Source: Alphaproteobacteria bacterium
Lineage (GTDB): Bacteria; Pseudomonadota; Alphaproteobacteria; Acetobacterales; Acetobacteraceae
Direction of reading: 5' to 3'
Assembly: GCA_020850755.1 (NCBI GenBank)
Contig: JADZEB010000042.1
Coordinates: 1-62,219 of the forward strand
Length of the DNA stretch: 62,219 nucleotides
Each line of letters opens with the position of its first letter. Position 1 is the stretch's first letter. Of this stretch, positions 42,050-50,337 are shown piece by piece. A program made the position numbers and the translations under genes. A model generated the notes under the pieces. That model saw nothing but the letters and a program-made list of their open reading frames with translations. It ran no database searches and was not told the DNA's origin.

Positions 42050-43078
42050 ATGCCAGCCGATCCGCCGGGCGCGACCGCAAGCAGCAGCGCAGCGCCCGAC
42101 CAGTCCAAGCCCGCGCCGCCGCCCGTGCCTGCCCGGCGCGACGATGTCTTGCGCGGCATCGCCTACATGGTTTCATCCTGCGCGGTGTGGTCGACGCTGA
42201 ACGCGGGCATCAAGTGGCTCGGGGCCACGGTGCCGGTGGGCGAGATGATGTTCTTCCGCTGCCTGTTCGCGATCCTGCCCACCCTGTGGCTGGTGCGGCG
42301 CGAGAAGAACCCCGGCATACTGCGCACCAAGCGGCCCTTCGCCCATTTCACGCGCTCGTTCTATGGCGTCCTGTCGATGGGCTCTGCCTTCCTCTCCTAC
42401 ACGCTGATGCCGCTGGCGGATGCGCAGGCGATCAGTTTCACGGGGCCCTTGTTCGTGACGCTGCTCTCGATCCCGCTTCTGGGCGAGCGGGTGGGCCTGC
42501 ATCGCTGGTCGGCGGTGCTGGTGGGGTTCCTGGGCGTGCTGCTGATCGTGCTGCCGGGGGGCGGGCTGGCGGCGGGACTCGCCGGCGGCGGCGGCGCTTG
42601 TTCCCTGGTCGGCCCGATGGCCGCTCTGTCCAACGCCTTCTTCTTCGCCCTCGGCGCGATCCAGGTGCGCCAGCTTTCGATGACCGAGCCGAGCGTCACG
42701 ATCGTCTTCTACCACACGATCTTCTCGACCCTGGTCACGAGCCTCTTGCTGCCGTTCAAGTGGGTCACGCCGACCCCTCTCGAACTGGCGGTGATGGCGG
42801 CAATGGGCCTTTCCGGCGGCGTCGCGCAGTACTGGAGCACGCAGAGCTACCGCTTCGCCCCGGCCTCGGTGGTCGGGCCCTACAGCTACTCCTCGATGCT
42901 GTGGACGGCGGCCTGGGGCTACCTGTTCTTCGCCGAGCTGCCCACCTACTGGACGATCGGCGGCGTGGTGCTGCTGATCGCCTCGGGGCTTTACATCCTG
43001 CACCGCGAGATCTACTGGCAGCGCAAGCGCGCGGCCGAGGCGAAGGCGCGCGTGGAGGCGGCCGGGCGCATCGCCTGA
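42050..43078 (+). CDS. DMT family transporter (EamA domain)
   Basis: A 342-residue protein with ten helices. A Pro/Ala-rich N-terminus (residues 1-30) precedes the first repeat (RGIAYMVSSCAVWSTLNAGIKWLG, 'GEMMFFRCLFAILPTLWLV', 'MPLADAQAISFTGPLFVTLLSIPLLGERVG'). The second repeat has 'ALGAIQVRQLSMTEPSVTIVFYHTIFSTLVTSLLLP' and 'YSSMLWTAAWGYLFFAELP'. It is similar in type to the EamA gene near 38 kb and both face the peptidase operon, so either could handle its products (inference). It is followed by a pentamer repeat and the MBL gene. Confidence 0.9.
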   Translation: MPADPPGATASSSAAPDQSKPAPPPVPARRDDVLRGIAYMVSSCAVWSTLNAGIKWLGATVPVGEMMFFRCLFAILPTLWLVRREKNPGILRTKRPFAHFTRSFYGVLSMGSAFLSYTLMPLADAQAISFTGPLFVTLLSIPLLGERVGLHRWSAVLVGFLGVLLIVLPGGGLAAGLAGGGGACSLVGPMAALSNAFFFALGAIQVRQLSMTEPSVTIVFYHTIFSTLVTSLLLPFKWVTPTPLELAVMAAMGLSGGVAQYWSTQSYRFAPASVVGPYSYSSMLWTAAWGYLFFAELPTYWTIGGVVLLIASGLYILHREIYWQRKRAAEAKARVEAAGRIA

Positions 43079-43085
43079 GCCGCAG

Positions 43086-43110
43086 CCGAACCTAACCGAA
43101 CCGAACCGAA
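43086..43110. repeat. Pentamer tandem repeat (ccgaa) upstream of the MBL gene
   Basis: Five tandem pentamers, four ccgaa and one cctaa, span 25 bp in the 46-bp gap between the EamA stop and the MBL start. The ribosome-site-like gcgagg follows at 43110-43116. Copy-number change would alter the distance from the EamA stop to the MBL start. Confidence 0.8.
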
Positions 43111-43124
43111 GCGAGGCCGAGGCG

Positions 43125-44012
43125 ATGGTCGAGATCCCGTTCCTGCGCGAGAGCCAGCCCGTCATCGGCCAGGCCGAGACGATCCATCCGCTGGTGCGGC
43201 GCGTGGTCTGCGGCAATCCCTCGCCCTTCACCTATCACGGCACCAACAGCTACATCGTCGGGCAGGGGCGGGTGGCGATCATCGACCCGGGCCCGGTCGA
43301 TGACGCGCATCTGCACGCGCTCTTGCATGCCGTGCGCAACGAGACGGTCACGCACATCATCGTCACGCACACCCATCGCGACCATTCGCCCGGCGCGGCG
43401 GCGCTGAAGGTGGCCACCGGCGCCGCGACATGGGCGTTCGGGCCGCATGGCGTGCGCCCCGGCCCGGGTGTCGAGGCGGGCGGCGATACCGACTTCCACC
43501 CCGATCATCGCCTCGCCGATGGCGAGAGCATCGCCGGCGCCGGCTGGACGCTGGGCGCGGTGCACACGCCCGGCCACACCTCGAACCATCTCTCCTTCGC
43601 CCTGGCCGAGGCGAACGCGCTGTTCTCGGCCGATCACGTCATGGCCTGGTCGACCAGCGTGGTTTCCCCGCCCGATGGCGACATGGGCGCCTACATGGCC
43701 AGCCTGCGCAAGCTGCTCGCGCGCGAGGATGTGCGCTACTGGCCCGGCCACGGTCCGGCGCTGCCCGATCCGAAGCCCTATGTCGCGGCGGTGCTCGCCC
43801 ATCGCGAGGAGCGCGAGCAGGACATACTGCGCTGTCTGGCCGAAGGGCTGGACAGCGTGCCGGCGATCGTGGCCCGCCTCTACACCCATGTGCCGCAGAA
43901 GATGCACGCCGCCGCCGGGCGCAGCGTGCTGGCGCATCTGATCCACATGGTGCAGACGGGGCGCGTGCGTTGCGACGGCGCGCCCACCACCGAGGCACGC
44001 TTCTGCCTCTGA
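43125..44012 (+). CDS. MBL fold metallo-hydrolase (LACTB2-like)
   Basis: A 295-residue metallo-beta-lactamase-fold hydrolase. The zinc motif THTHRDHSPGA has His82, His84, Asp86 and His87; further ligands lie in 'GAVHTPGHTSNHLSF' and 'LFSADHVMAWSTS'. The 'YHGTNSYIVGQGRVAIIDPGP' opening and the winged-helix-like C-terminus (LYTHVPQKMHAAAGRSVLAHLIHMV) match the LACTB2/thioesterase-like branch. The substrate is unknown. It is probably cotranscribed with the EamA gene 46 bp upstream. Confidence 0.92.
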   Translation: MVEIPFLRESQPVIGQAETIHPLVRRVVCGNPSPFTYHGTNSYIVGQGRVAIIDPGPVDDAHLHALLHAVRNETVTHIIVTHTHRDHSPGAAALKVATGAATWAFGPHGVRPGPGVEAGGDTDFHPDHRLADGESIAGAGWTLGAVHTPGHTSNHLSFALAEANALFSADHVMAWSTSVVSPPDGDMGAYMASLRKLLAREDVRYWPGHGPALPDPKPYVAAVLAHREEREQDILRCLAEGLDSVPAIVARLYTHVPQKMHAAAGRSVLAHLIHMVQTGRVRCDGAPTTEARFCL

Positions 44013-44030
44013 CCGCGCGTCGGCGGTGCT

Positions 44031-44090
44031 ATTCCTGCCCGCCCTGCTCCTGCCCGCCCTATTCCTGCCCGCCCTATTCCTGCCCGCGTG
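44031..44090. repeat. 15-bp minisatellite at the NUDIX 3' end
   Basis: Four copies of a 15-bp unit (attcctgcccgccct with small variants) fill most of the gap between two convergent genes. The last copy forms the end of the NUDIX gene; the TAG stop (44074-44076) spans the junction of units three and four. The first three units lie in its 3' untranslated side. Confidence 0.9.
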
Positions 44091-44817
44091 TGCGCTTCGC
44101 ACCCCAGGTCGAGAACACGGTCAGCACGCGCCGCGAGCCCGGGCGCGGCCGCGCTTCGAGCCAGAGGTTCAGCTCCTCGAGCACGTTGCGCGTGATGCGC
44201 GCGAGATCGAGCCTCAGCGCCTCCTCGACCGGATACCATTGCAGGAAATGCAGCTCGCCGTTGGAGACCAGATCGCCCTGCAGGAGCGATGCGTCGGCGA
44301 CGAAGAAGCGCGCATTGAAGCGGATCGGCTGCGTGGGCGGCGTCACCGCGCGCAGGAAGATATCCAGCGCATCGAGCGCCGGCTGGAAGCCGCGGGCGTA
44401 GAAGTCGCGCCAGCCTTCGGGCAGTTTCGCGGGCGGCGGTCCGGCAAGCTTGCGACCGAGGATCAGGCCGGTCTCCTCGAAGGTTTCGCGGATCGCGGCA
44501 AGCGCGAGCCGGCGCGCCAGCCCGGGCGGCGCCGCGCGGGTCAGCGCGTCCATCACCTCGGGCTGGAGCTCGGCGCCCTGCGGCACGCGCGCATCCTGCG
44601 GATCGACCCGCCCGCCCGGGAACACCACGCGGTTGGGCATGAATTTGTGCCCGGCCGCGCGCTGGCCCATCAGCACCTCGCGCCCCTTCGGTCCCTCGCG
44701 CAATAGCACGAGCGAGGCGGCATGGCGCGGCTTGGCCGCGCGCTTGCGCTCGCCCGCCGGCGCGCCTTCGGCCGGCTTGCCAGGGGCTGAGGTTGCGTGT
44801 GCGTGTGCGTTGCTCAT
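44074..44817 (-). CDS. NUDIX hydrolase
   Basis: A 247-residue protein. The Nudix box is split around GGRVDPQDA and AAIRETFEETGL, with an insertion of about 25 residues between the two, as in larger CoA-pyrophosphatase-like Nudix proteins. 'PRHAASLVLLREG' and 'HKFMPNRVVFPGGRVD' precede it. It probably hydrolyses a nucleoside-diphosphate derivative. The N-terminus (~30 residues) is Ala/His-rich and unlikely to be structured. The gene follows the nitroreductase gene by one base, so the two are coupled. Its C-terminus lies in the minisatellite. Confidence 0.9.
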   Translation of the reverse strand: MSNAHAHATSAPGKPAEGAPAGERKRAAKPRHAASLVLLREGPKGREVLMGQRAAGHKFMPNRVVFPGGRVDPQDARVPQGAELQPEVMDALTRAAPPGLARRLALAAIRETFEETGLILGRKLAGPPPAKLPEGWRDFYARGFQPALDALDIFLRAVTPPTQPIRFNARFFVADASLLQGDLVSNGELHFLQWYPVEEALRLDLARITRNVLEELNLWLEARPRPGSRRVLTVFSTWGAKRTRGQE

Positions 44818-44818
44818 C

Positions 44819-45676
44819 TCACTTCAATCCCCATCCGTGGGCGCGTAGCCAGGCGGCGAAATCAGCCCGCTCGGGCAGGCTTTCCTGGCGCGCCATGTTC
44901 TCCGACCAGGTGCAGCCTTCCTTGGGCCCGTAGGTCTTCATGTTCTTGAGGCCGTCGGCGCGCAAGGGTTCGCGCCGCGCGCGCCCGGCATCGTAGGCGG
45001 CCACGGCGGCCATCATGCCGCTCTCGTCATAGCGTTCGCGATGCACGACCACGCCTTGCGGCAGCCGCATCGAGGCGTAGGGGCGGCGGCCCTCGGGCCA
45101 GCCCAGCGTCAGCCCGGCGATCGGATAGACGCCGTCGGGCAGGCCGGCCAGTTCGCGGATGCCGGCAAGGTGGTTGCGCACATAGGAGATCGGGCAGGTG
45201 CCGAGCCCGGCTGCGTCGGCGGCGAGCGAGAAATGCGCCAGCGCCAGAGCCGCATCCACCGCGGTGTTGAGGAAGGTGTCCATGTTGTCGTTGCCGTGCG
45301 GCATGCCGTGGCGCTCGCACAAGAGGCGGTTGCGGCGCACATCGGCGCAGAACAGCAGGAACACAGGCGCGTCCTTGATCCAGGGCATGTTGCCGATCCA
45401 GTCGGCCACCTGGGCGATCTTGGCCTTGTCGCGCCAGACGATGATCGAATAGCCCTGCAGGTCGGATTTCGTCGGCGCCGATTGCGCGCAGGCGAGCAGA
45501 GCATCCAGGAGATCGTCCGGTACCGGCTCGGCGCGGTAGCGGCGCTGCACGCGGCGATCGAGGATGCGCGCGAGCATCGGGTTGTCGGCAATGCCGGCGC
45601 CGATGCCGGTTGCGGCGCCGTAGCGTGCATCGATCAACGCGGCGAGCGGGGGCGGGGCGGCTGGGGAACTGGACAT
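44819..45676 (-). CDS. Nitroreductase family protein
   Basis: A 285-residue FMN-dependent NAD(P)H oxidoreductase. 'RRVQRRYRAEPVPDDLLDALLACAQSAPTKSDLQGYSIIV' near residue 33 is the FMN-phosphate region, 'NTAVDAALALAHFSLAADAAGLGTCPISYVRNH' the central helix and 'AGLTLGWPEGRR' the C-terminal FMN contact. The substrate (nitroaromatic, quinone or flavin) is open. The N-terminal extension before the core is about 30 residues. It is first in a two-gene unit with the NUDIX gene. Confidence 0.9.
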   Translation of the reverse strand: MSSSPAAPPPLAALIDARYGAATGIGAGIADNPMLARILDRRVQRRYRAEPVPDDLLDALLACAQSAPTKSDLQGYSIIVWRDKAKIAQVADWIGNMPWIKDAPVFLLFCADVRRNRLLCERHGMPHGNDNMDTFLNTAVDAALALAHFSLAADAAGLGTCPISYVRNHLAGIRELAGLPDGVYPIAGLTLGWPEGRRPYASMRLPQGVVVHRERYDESGMMAAVAAYDAGRARREPLRADGLKNMKTYGPKEGCTWSENMARQESLPERADFAAWLRAHGWGLK

Positions 45677-45840
45677 GGGGCGCGGATCTCTCGCGGGCTC
45701 GATTCAGGCCAGCTTAACAGCCGGGGCGCGGCCGGCAAGCCGTGGGGCGGGCGGGGAGGGCGCAGCGGGGGGTTGCCCGACCCGGAGGATTGCGGGACAG
45801 TGCGCGCAACAACAGCAAAGACACCGGAAGGTCACGTCCC

Positions 45841-46851
45841 ATGCACATCGCCCGCTTCCCGCGCATCCGGCTTGGCCACATGCCCACCCCGCTCGAACCG
45901 ATGCGCAACCTCTCGCGCCTTCTGGGTGGGCCCGACATCTGGATCAAGCGCGACGATTGCACCGGGCTGGCCACCGGCGGCAACAAGACGCGCAAGCTCG
46001 AATTCCTGATGGCCGACGCGCTGGCGAAGGGCGCGGACACGATCATCACCCAGGGCGCGGTGCAGTCGAACCATGCACGCCAGACGGCGGCGGCGGCGAC
46101 CAGGCTCGGGCTGGCCTGCGAACTGCTGTTCGAGAACCGCGTCAAGGATCCTGACGAGAACTACCTCACGGGCGGCAATGTGTTCCTCGATCGCCTGTAC
46201 AAGGCGAAGTATCGCCACTTCCCCGGCGGCACCGACATGAACAAGGCGATGGAGGAGGTGGCCGAGGAGCTGCGCCGCGCCGGCCGCAAGCCCTACATCA
46301 TTCCGGGCGGGGGCTCGAACCCGATCGGTGCTCTCGGCTATGTCAATTGTGCGATCGAGATCGCCACCCAGGCCAACGATGCCGGCCTCACGGTCGATTG
46401 CGTCGTCCATGCCACCGGCTCGGCCGGCACCCAGGCCGGGCTGGTCGCGGGCTTCCGCGGCTTCCGCTCGGGCATCCCGGTGTTCGGCTTCGGGGTGCGC
46501 GCGCCCAAGGACCTGCAGGAGGCGAACGTATTCAAGCTGACCGAGGCGACCTGCGATCTGCTCGGCATCCCCGGCGCGGTGCCGCGCGGCGATGTGCAGG
46601 CCGACTGCAGCTATGTCGGCGGCGGCTACGGCATCACCACGCCCGGCATGATCGAGGCGGTGAAGATGGTAGCCGAAAGCGAGGGCATCCTGCTCGACCC
46701 CGTATACTCCGGCAAGGGCATGGCCGGGCTGATCGACTATTGCCGCAAGGGCCATTTCAAGAAGGGCCAGACGGTGGTGTTCGTGCACACTGGCGGCCAG
46801 GCAGGGCTGTTCGCCTACCAGGCGGCCTTCGACGCCTCCAACGCGCACTGA
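45841..46851 (+). CDS. D-cysteine desulfhydrase / L-cysteate sulfo-lyase-like PLP enzyme
   Basis: A 336-residue fold-type II PLP enzyme of the ACC deaminase/D-cysteine desulfhydrase family. The opening [20 protein letters not shown] Lys49 in [14 protein letters not shown] and '[20 protein letters not shown]' are diagnostic, and '[12 protein letters not shown]' ends the phosphate site. In this branch DcyD (D-cysteine to pyruvate, H2S and ammonia) and CuyA (cysteate to pyruvate, sulfite and ammonia) cannot be separated by eye. The Ldh2-type gene 24 bp downstream includes sulfolactate dehydrogenases in its family, which favours a sulfonate role (inference). Confidence 0.85.
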   Translation: MHIARFPRIRLGHMPTPLEPMRNLSRLLGGPDIWIKRDDCTGLATGGNKTRKLEFLMADALAKGADTIITQGAVQSNHARQTAAAATRLGLACELLFENRVKDPDENYLTGGNVFLDRLYKAKYRHFPGGTDMNKAMEEVAEELRRAGRKPYIIPGGGSNPIGALGYVNCAIEIATQANDAGLTVDCVVHATGSAGTQAGLVAGFRGFRSGIPVFGFGVRAPKDLQEANVFKLTEATCDLLGIPGAVPRGDVQADCSYVGGGYGITTPGMIEAVKMVAESEGILLDPVYSGKGMAGLIDYCRKGHFKKGQTVVFVHTGGQAGLFAYQAAFDASNAH

Positions 46852-46875
46852 TCCCTCGCGCCGAGGCCCGCCGCC

Positions 46876-47955
46876 ATGCCGGTTGCGATCGAGACGGTGA
46901 AGGAACAGGTCGGGCTGGTCCTCGCCGCCTGGGGCATGAAGCCCGACCATGTCGCGGCCTGTGTCGCGGTGATGGGCTATGCCGACCTGCACGGCATCGA
47001 CAGCCATGGCTGCTCGATGCTGACGGTCTACGATGCATGGCGCCGGCAGAACATGTTGACGATGGACGCGACCGTCCGGGTGGTGAAGGAGACGCCAAGT
47101 TCAGCGTTGCTCGATGGCGGCGGCGGGCTCGGCTACTACCCCTCGGTCATGGCGATGGAGATGGCGATCGCCAAGGCGCGCTTGTGCGGCATCGCCGCCG
47201 TGGGCGTGCGCAACTCGGCCCATTTCGGCGCCGCCGGCTACTACACGCGCATGGCGGCGCTGGCCGGCGTGATCGGCTTCTCCTGCACCTCGGGCTCGAT
47301 GCCGCGCACGCTGCCGACCTTCGGCGCCGAGCCTAAATTCAGCACCGATCCCCTGTCCTTCGCCGCACCGGGCGGCAAGAACCCGCCATTCCTGCTCGAC
47401 ATGGCCACGACCACCGTCGCGCATGGGCGGATCCGCAACCGCGCCAACGAGGGCGCCGCCCTGCCACCCGGCTGGGCCACCGACCGCCAGGGCATTCCAA
47501 CCGCCGATGCCACGATCGGCGTCGATGGCTACCAGCTTCCGCTCGGCGGCACGCCCGATGGCGCCAGCCACAAGGGCTACGGGCTCGCGGTGATGGTGAA
47601 CATCCTGGCCTCCTGCATGACCGGGGCGAGCCTCGTCACCTCCGAGGGACACACAAGGCGCACACCCGGCAGCATGGATATCGGCCATTTCTTCTTCGCG
47701 ATCGATGCGGCGCTGTTCCGCGAACCGGGCGCCTTCGAGGCCGATCTCGACGCCTTCACAGACAGCTTGCGTGCGACGCGCCCCGTCGATCCTGCCCGGC
47801 CCGTGATGGTGGCCGGCGACCCCGAGCGCATCACTGCCGAGAGGCGCCTCGTTTCCGGCATCCCGGTGGGCGCGGGACTGGCCGCCAAGATCCGCACCAT
47901 CGCCGAGGCTGCCCGCGTGCCCTTCCTGCTGCAGGGCGCGCTCGGCAACCACTGA
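46876..47955 (+). CDS. Ldh family oxidoreductase (LDH2/malate/sulfolactate dehydrogenase)
   Basis: A 359-residue NAD(P)-dependent 2-hydroxyacid dehydrogenase of the non-Rossmann LDH2 family. 'GYADLHGIDSHGCSML' near residue 32 holds the catalytic His, 'IAAVGVRNSAHFGAAGYYTRMAA' and 'GGTPDGASHKGYGLAVMVNILAS' are conserved. Members oxidise malate, lactate, ureidoglycolate or (R)-sulfolactate. It is 24 bp after the PLP lyase and 55 bp before an amidase, so one operon is likely. Ureidoglycolate dehydrogenase is an alternative, given the amidase and allantoinase-like deacetylase downstream. Confidence 0.9.
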   Translation: MPVAIETVKEQVGLVLAAWGMKPDHVAACVAVMGYADLHGIDSHGCSMLTVYDAWRRQNMLTMDATVRVVKETPSSALLDGGGGLGYYPSVMAMEMAIAKARLCGIAAVGVRNSAHFGAAGYYTRMAALAGVIGFSCTSGSMPRTLPTFGAEPKFSTDPLSFAAPGGKNPPFLLDMATTTVAHGRIRNRANEGAALPPGWATDRQGIPTADATIGVDGYQLPLGGTPDGASHKGYGLAVMVNILASCMTGASLVTSEGHTRRTPGSMDIGHFFFAIDAALFREPGAFEADLDAFTDSLRATRPVDPARPVMVAGDPERITAERRLVSGIPVGAGLAAKIRTIAEAARVPFLLQGALGNH

Positions 47956-48010
47956 CCTGCACCATCGCGATCCAGCCTTCCGCGATCGCCCAACCACGAG
48001 GACGAACCAT

Positions 48011-49321
48011 ATGGCCAAGCGTGCCCCTTCCGCCCGCAAGCTGCGCAACCCGAACGAGCTTACCGCCACGGAGGCGGCAGCGGCGATCGAGGCTGGCACC
48101 CTCAAGAGCGAGCATCTGGTCGCCGCCTGCCTGGAGCGGATCGCCGCGCGCGACGTCGAGGTGAAGGCGTTCGTCCATATCGACGAGAAGCTGGCGCTCT
48201 GGCATGCGCGCGCGGCCGACCGCCTGCCGCGCCAGGGCGTGCTGCACGGCGTGCCGGTGGCGTTCAAGGACGTGTTCGACACCGCCGACATGCCGACGCG
48301 CTACAATTCCGCGATCTACTGGGACCATCGCCCGGTGGCCGACAGCGCCGCGGCAGCACTCACGCGCGGGGCGGGCGGCATCGTGCTCGGCAAGACCGCG
48401 ACGACCGAATTCGCGCTCGCCTTCCCTGCCGGCACGCGCAACCCGCACAATCTGCGCTACTCGCCCGGCGGCAGCTCCTCGGGCTCGGCCGCGTCGGTGG
48501 CCGACTTCATGGCCCCGCTCGCCTTCGGCACCCAGACCGGCGGGTCGAACATCCGCCCGTCCAGCTTCTGCGGCATCGTCGGCTACAAGCCGAGCTTCAA
48601 CATGATCAGCCGCTCGGGCCTGAAGATCCTGTCCGAGAGCCTGGACACGGTGGGCGTGATGGGCCGCAGCGTCGCCGACTGCCTGCTGCTGACCCATGCC
48701 TGCGCCGATCTGCCGCTGGTCAATGTCGAGAAGGCGCCGGCGCGCGCGCCTCGTATCGGCTTCTGCCGCACGCCGCGCTGGTCGCGCGCGGCCCCATATC
48801 TGCGCAAGGACCTGGAAGCAGCGGCCAAGCGGCTGGCGCGCGCGGGTGCCAAGGTGTCCGAGGTCGATCTCGGCCCCGAATTCACCGAGCTGATGGACAT
48901 CCACCCCGAGGTGATGCACTGGGAAGGTGCCCGCAACCTGTTCTGGGAGCGCACGCGCCGCCGTCCGCTGATGTCGCCCATGATCAAGAAGCGGCTCGAC
49001 GAGGGCGCCGCCGTGACGCGCAAGCGCTACGAGCATGGCCAGGCCGTGTTCCGGCGCGGGCGGGCGCTGATGGCCGAGATCTTCAGCCGCTACGACATCC
49101 TGCTCACGCCGCCGGCCGCGGGCGAGGCGCCGAACGACTATCTCAGCATGGGCGATCCGAGTTTCAACGCGATGTGGACCGCGCTCGGCGTGCCCTGCGT
49201 CACACTGCCGGTGTTCCGGGGACCGAACCGCATGCCGGTCGGCGCCCAGATCGTCGGCGCCTACATGAACGATGCCGCGACGCTGGTCTGGTCGCGCTGG
49301 GTGCAGGGCAAGCTCGGCTGA
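48011..49321 (+). CDS. Amidase signature family protein
   Basis: A 436-residue Ser-cisSer-Lys hydrolase. The triad is visible: Lys86 in PVAFKDVFD, the cis-Ser in SPGGSSSGSAASVA and the nucleophile Ser179 in GTQTGGSNIRPSSFCG. It hydrolyses an amide to acid and ammonia; the substrate is open (allophanate, indoleacetamide, urea-derivative or other). The C-terminus 'LGVPCVTLPVFRGPNRMPVGAQIVG' is typical. It sits 55 bp after the Ldh2 gene and 42 bp before a polysaccharide deacetylase gene. Confidence 0.93.
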   Translation: MAKRAPSARKLRNPNELTATEAAAAIEAGTLKSEHLVAACLERIAARDVEVKAFVHIDEKLALWHARAADRLPRQGVLHGVPVAFKDVFDTADMPTRYNSAIYWDHRPVADSAAAALTRGAGGIVLGKTATTEFALAFPAGTRNPHNLRYSPGGSSSGSAASVADFMAPLAFGTQTGGSNIRPSSFCGIVGYKPSFNMISRSGLKILSESLDTVGVMGRSVADCLLLTHACADLPLVNVEKAPARAPRIGFCRTPRWSRAAPYLRKDLEAAAKRLARAGAKVSEVDLGPEFTELMDIHPEVMHWEGARNLFWERTRRRPLMSPMIKKRLDEGAAVTRKRYEHGQAVFRRGRALMAEIFSRYDILLTPPAAGEAPNDYLSMGDPSFNAMWTALGVPCVTLPVFRGPNRMPVGAQIVGAYMNDAATLVWSRWVQGKLG

Positions 49322-49363
49322 GGGCTTGAACACCAGGGCGGCGCAGGCGGAAGGGAGGTTTCC

Positions 49364-50239
49364 ATGTCATCCAACCCGCGCGTTCCGTTCCGCCTCGCCG
49401 ACGAGGCGCCGCGCATCCCCGCCCCCGAGGGCAAGAGCCTGATCGTGCATGTGGTGGTGAATGTCGAGGTGTGGCGCTTCGACCAGCCCATGCCGCGCGG
49501 CATCCTTACGCCGCCGCAGGGCGTGGCCGCGACCCCCGACGTGCCCAACTGGTCCTGGGCCGAGTACGGCAACCGCGTCGGCATGCCGCGCCTGTTCCGC
49601 GCGCTCGCCGACCGGGCGCTGCCGGCCACCTGCTCGATCAACGCGGCCGTGATCGACACCTATCCGCGCCTGGCCGAGCGCATCCTGGAGGCGGGCTGGG
49701 AGTGGATGGGTCATGGCGTCTTCCAGCGCTCGGTGAAGACGCTGCCGGACGAGCGGGCCATGATCGCCGAGGCGAGCGAGCGCATCGAGCGTTTCACGGG
49801 CACGCGCCCGCGCGGCTGGCTCGGCCCCGGCCTCGCCGAAACGGCGGAAACGCCCGACATACTCAAGGAACTCGGCTATGACTGGGTGGCGGACTGGGTG
49901 CTGGACGACCTGCCCGCCTGGATGAGCACCCGGCACGGGCCGATGCTGGCGCTGCCCTACAATCTCGAGCTCAACGACAGCGTCATCTGGGCGGTGGAGA
50001 AGCACAGCTCGGGCGAGATGCACCGCCGCACGATGGAGACGCTGGCTGTGTTCGACCGCGAGATGGCCGGCAATCCGCGCGTTCTCACCCTGCCGCTGCA
50101 CCCGCACCTGGCCGGTGTGCCGCACCGCATCGGCTGGATCGAGAAGACGCTGGATGCGATCCTGGAACGCGACGATGCCATCTTCATGACCGGCAGCGAG
50201 ATCGCCGACTGGTTCCGCGCCGCGACCCAGGGCAGCTAG
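49364..50239 (+). CDS. Polysaccharide deacetylase family protein (PuuE-like)
   Basis: A 291-residue CE4-fold protein. The opening strand reads HVVVNVEVW, so the NodB double Asp is missing. 'SWAEYGNRVGMPRLF' and 'GHGVFQRS' are shared with the second deacetylase gene downstream, and 'GWLGPGLAETAETPDILKELGYDWVADWVLDD' is in the C-terminal barrel. This is the group that includes cofactor-independent allantoinase (PuuE), so it may hydrolyse a cyclic amide, not a glycan. A strong AGGGAGG site is 6-12 bases before the ATG. It is the last gene of the plus-strand run. Confidence 0.88.
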   Translation: MSSNPRVPFRLADEAPRIPAPEGKSLIVHVVVNVEVWRFDQPMPRGILTPPQGVAATPDVPNWSWAEYGNRVGMPRLFRALADRALPATCSINAAVIDTYPRLAERILEAGWEWMGHGVFQRSVKTLPDERAMIAEASERIERFTGTRPRGWLGPGLAETAETPDILKELGYDWVADWVLDDLPAWMSTRHGPMLALPYNLELNDSVIWAVEKHSSGEMHRRTMETLAVFDREMAGNPRVLTLPLHPHLAGVPHRIGWIEKTLDAILERDDAIFMTGSEIADWFRAATQGS

Positions 50240-50259
50240 CGCGGCGCGATACGCAAGCG

Positions 50260-50328
50260 GCGGCAGCGCAAAGCGAAGGGGCGCAGGCCCCGCGGCCCGC
50301 GCCCCCCTTTGCCTCGTGTGGCTGCCGC
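50260..50328. terminator. Convergent terminator-like structure between two deacetylase genes
   Basis: An inner stem (50267-50283 with 50299-50312; gcaaag/ctttgc and ggggcgc/gcgcccc with one internal loop) sits inside an outer 8-bp stem (50260-50267 with 50321-50328). It lies between the convergent stops at 50239 and 50338. There is no long U-run, but the ccccccttt on the plus strand makes it plausible. Confidence 0.5.
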
Positions 50329-50337
50329 GATCGCGGC

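Noticed and set aside
43081-43124. Telomere-like or direct-repeat origin (ccgaa)n
   Set aside because: Only 25 bp, within a gene spacer, and no DnaA boxes or AT-rich region nearby.
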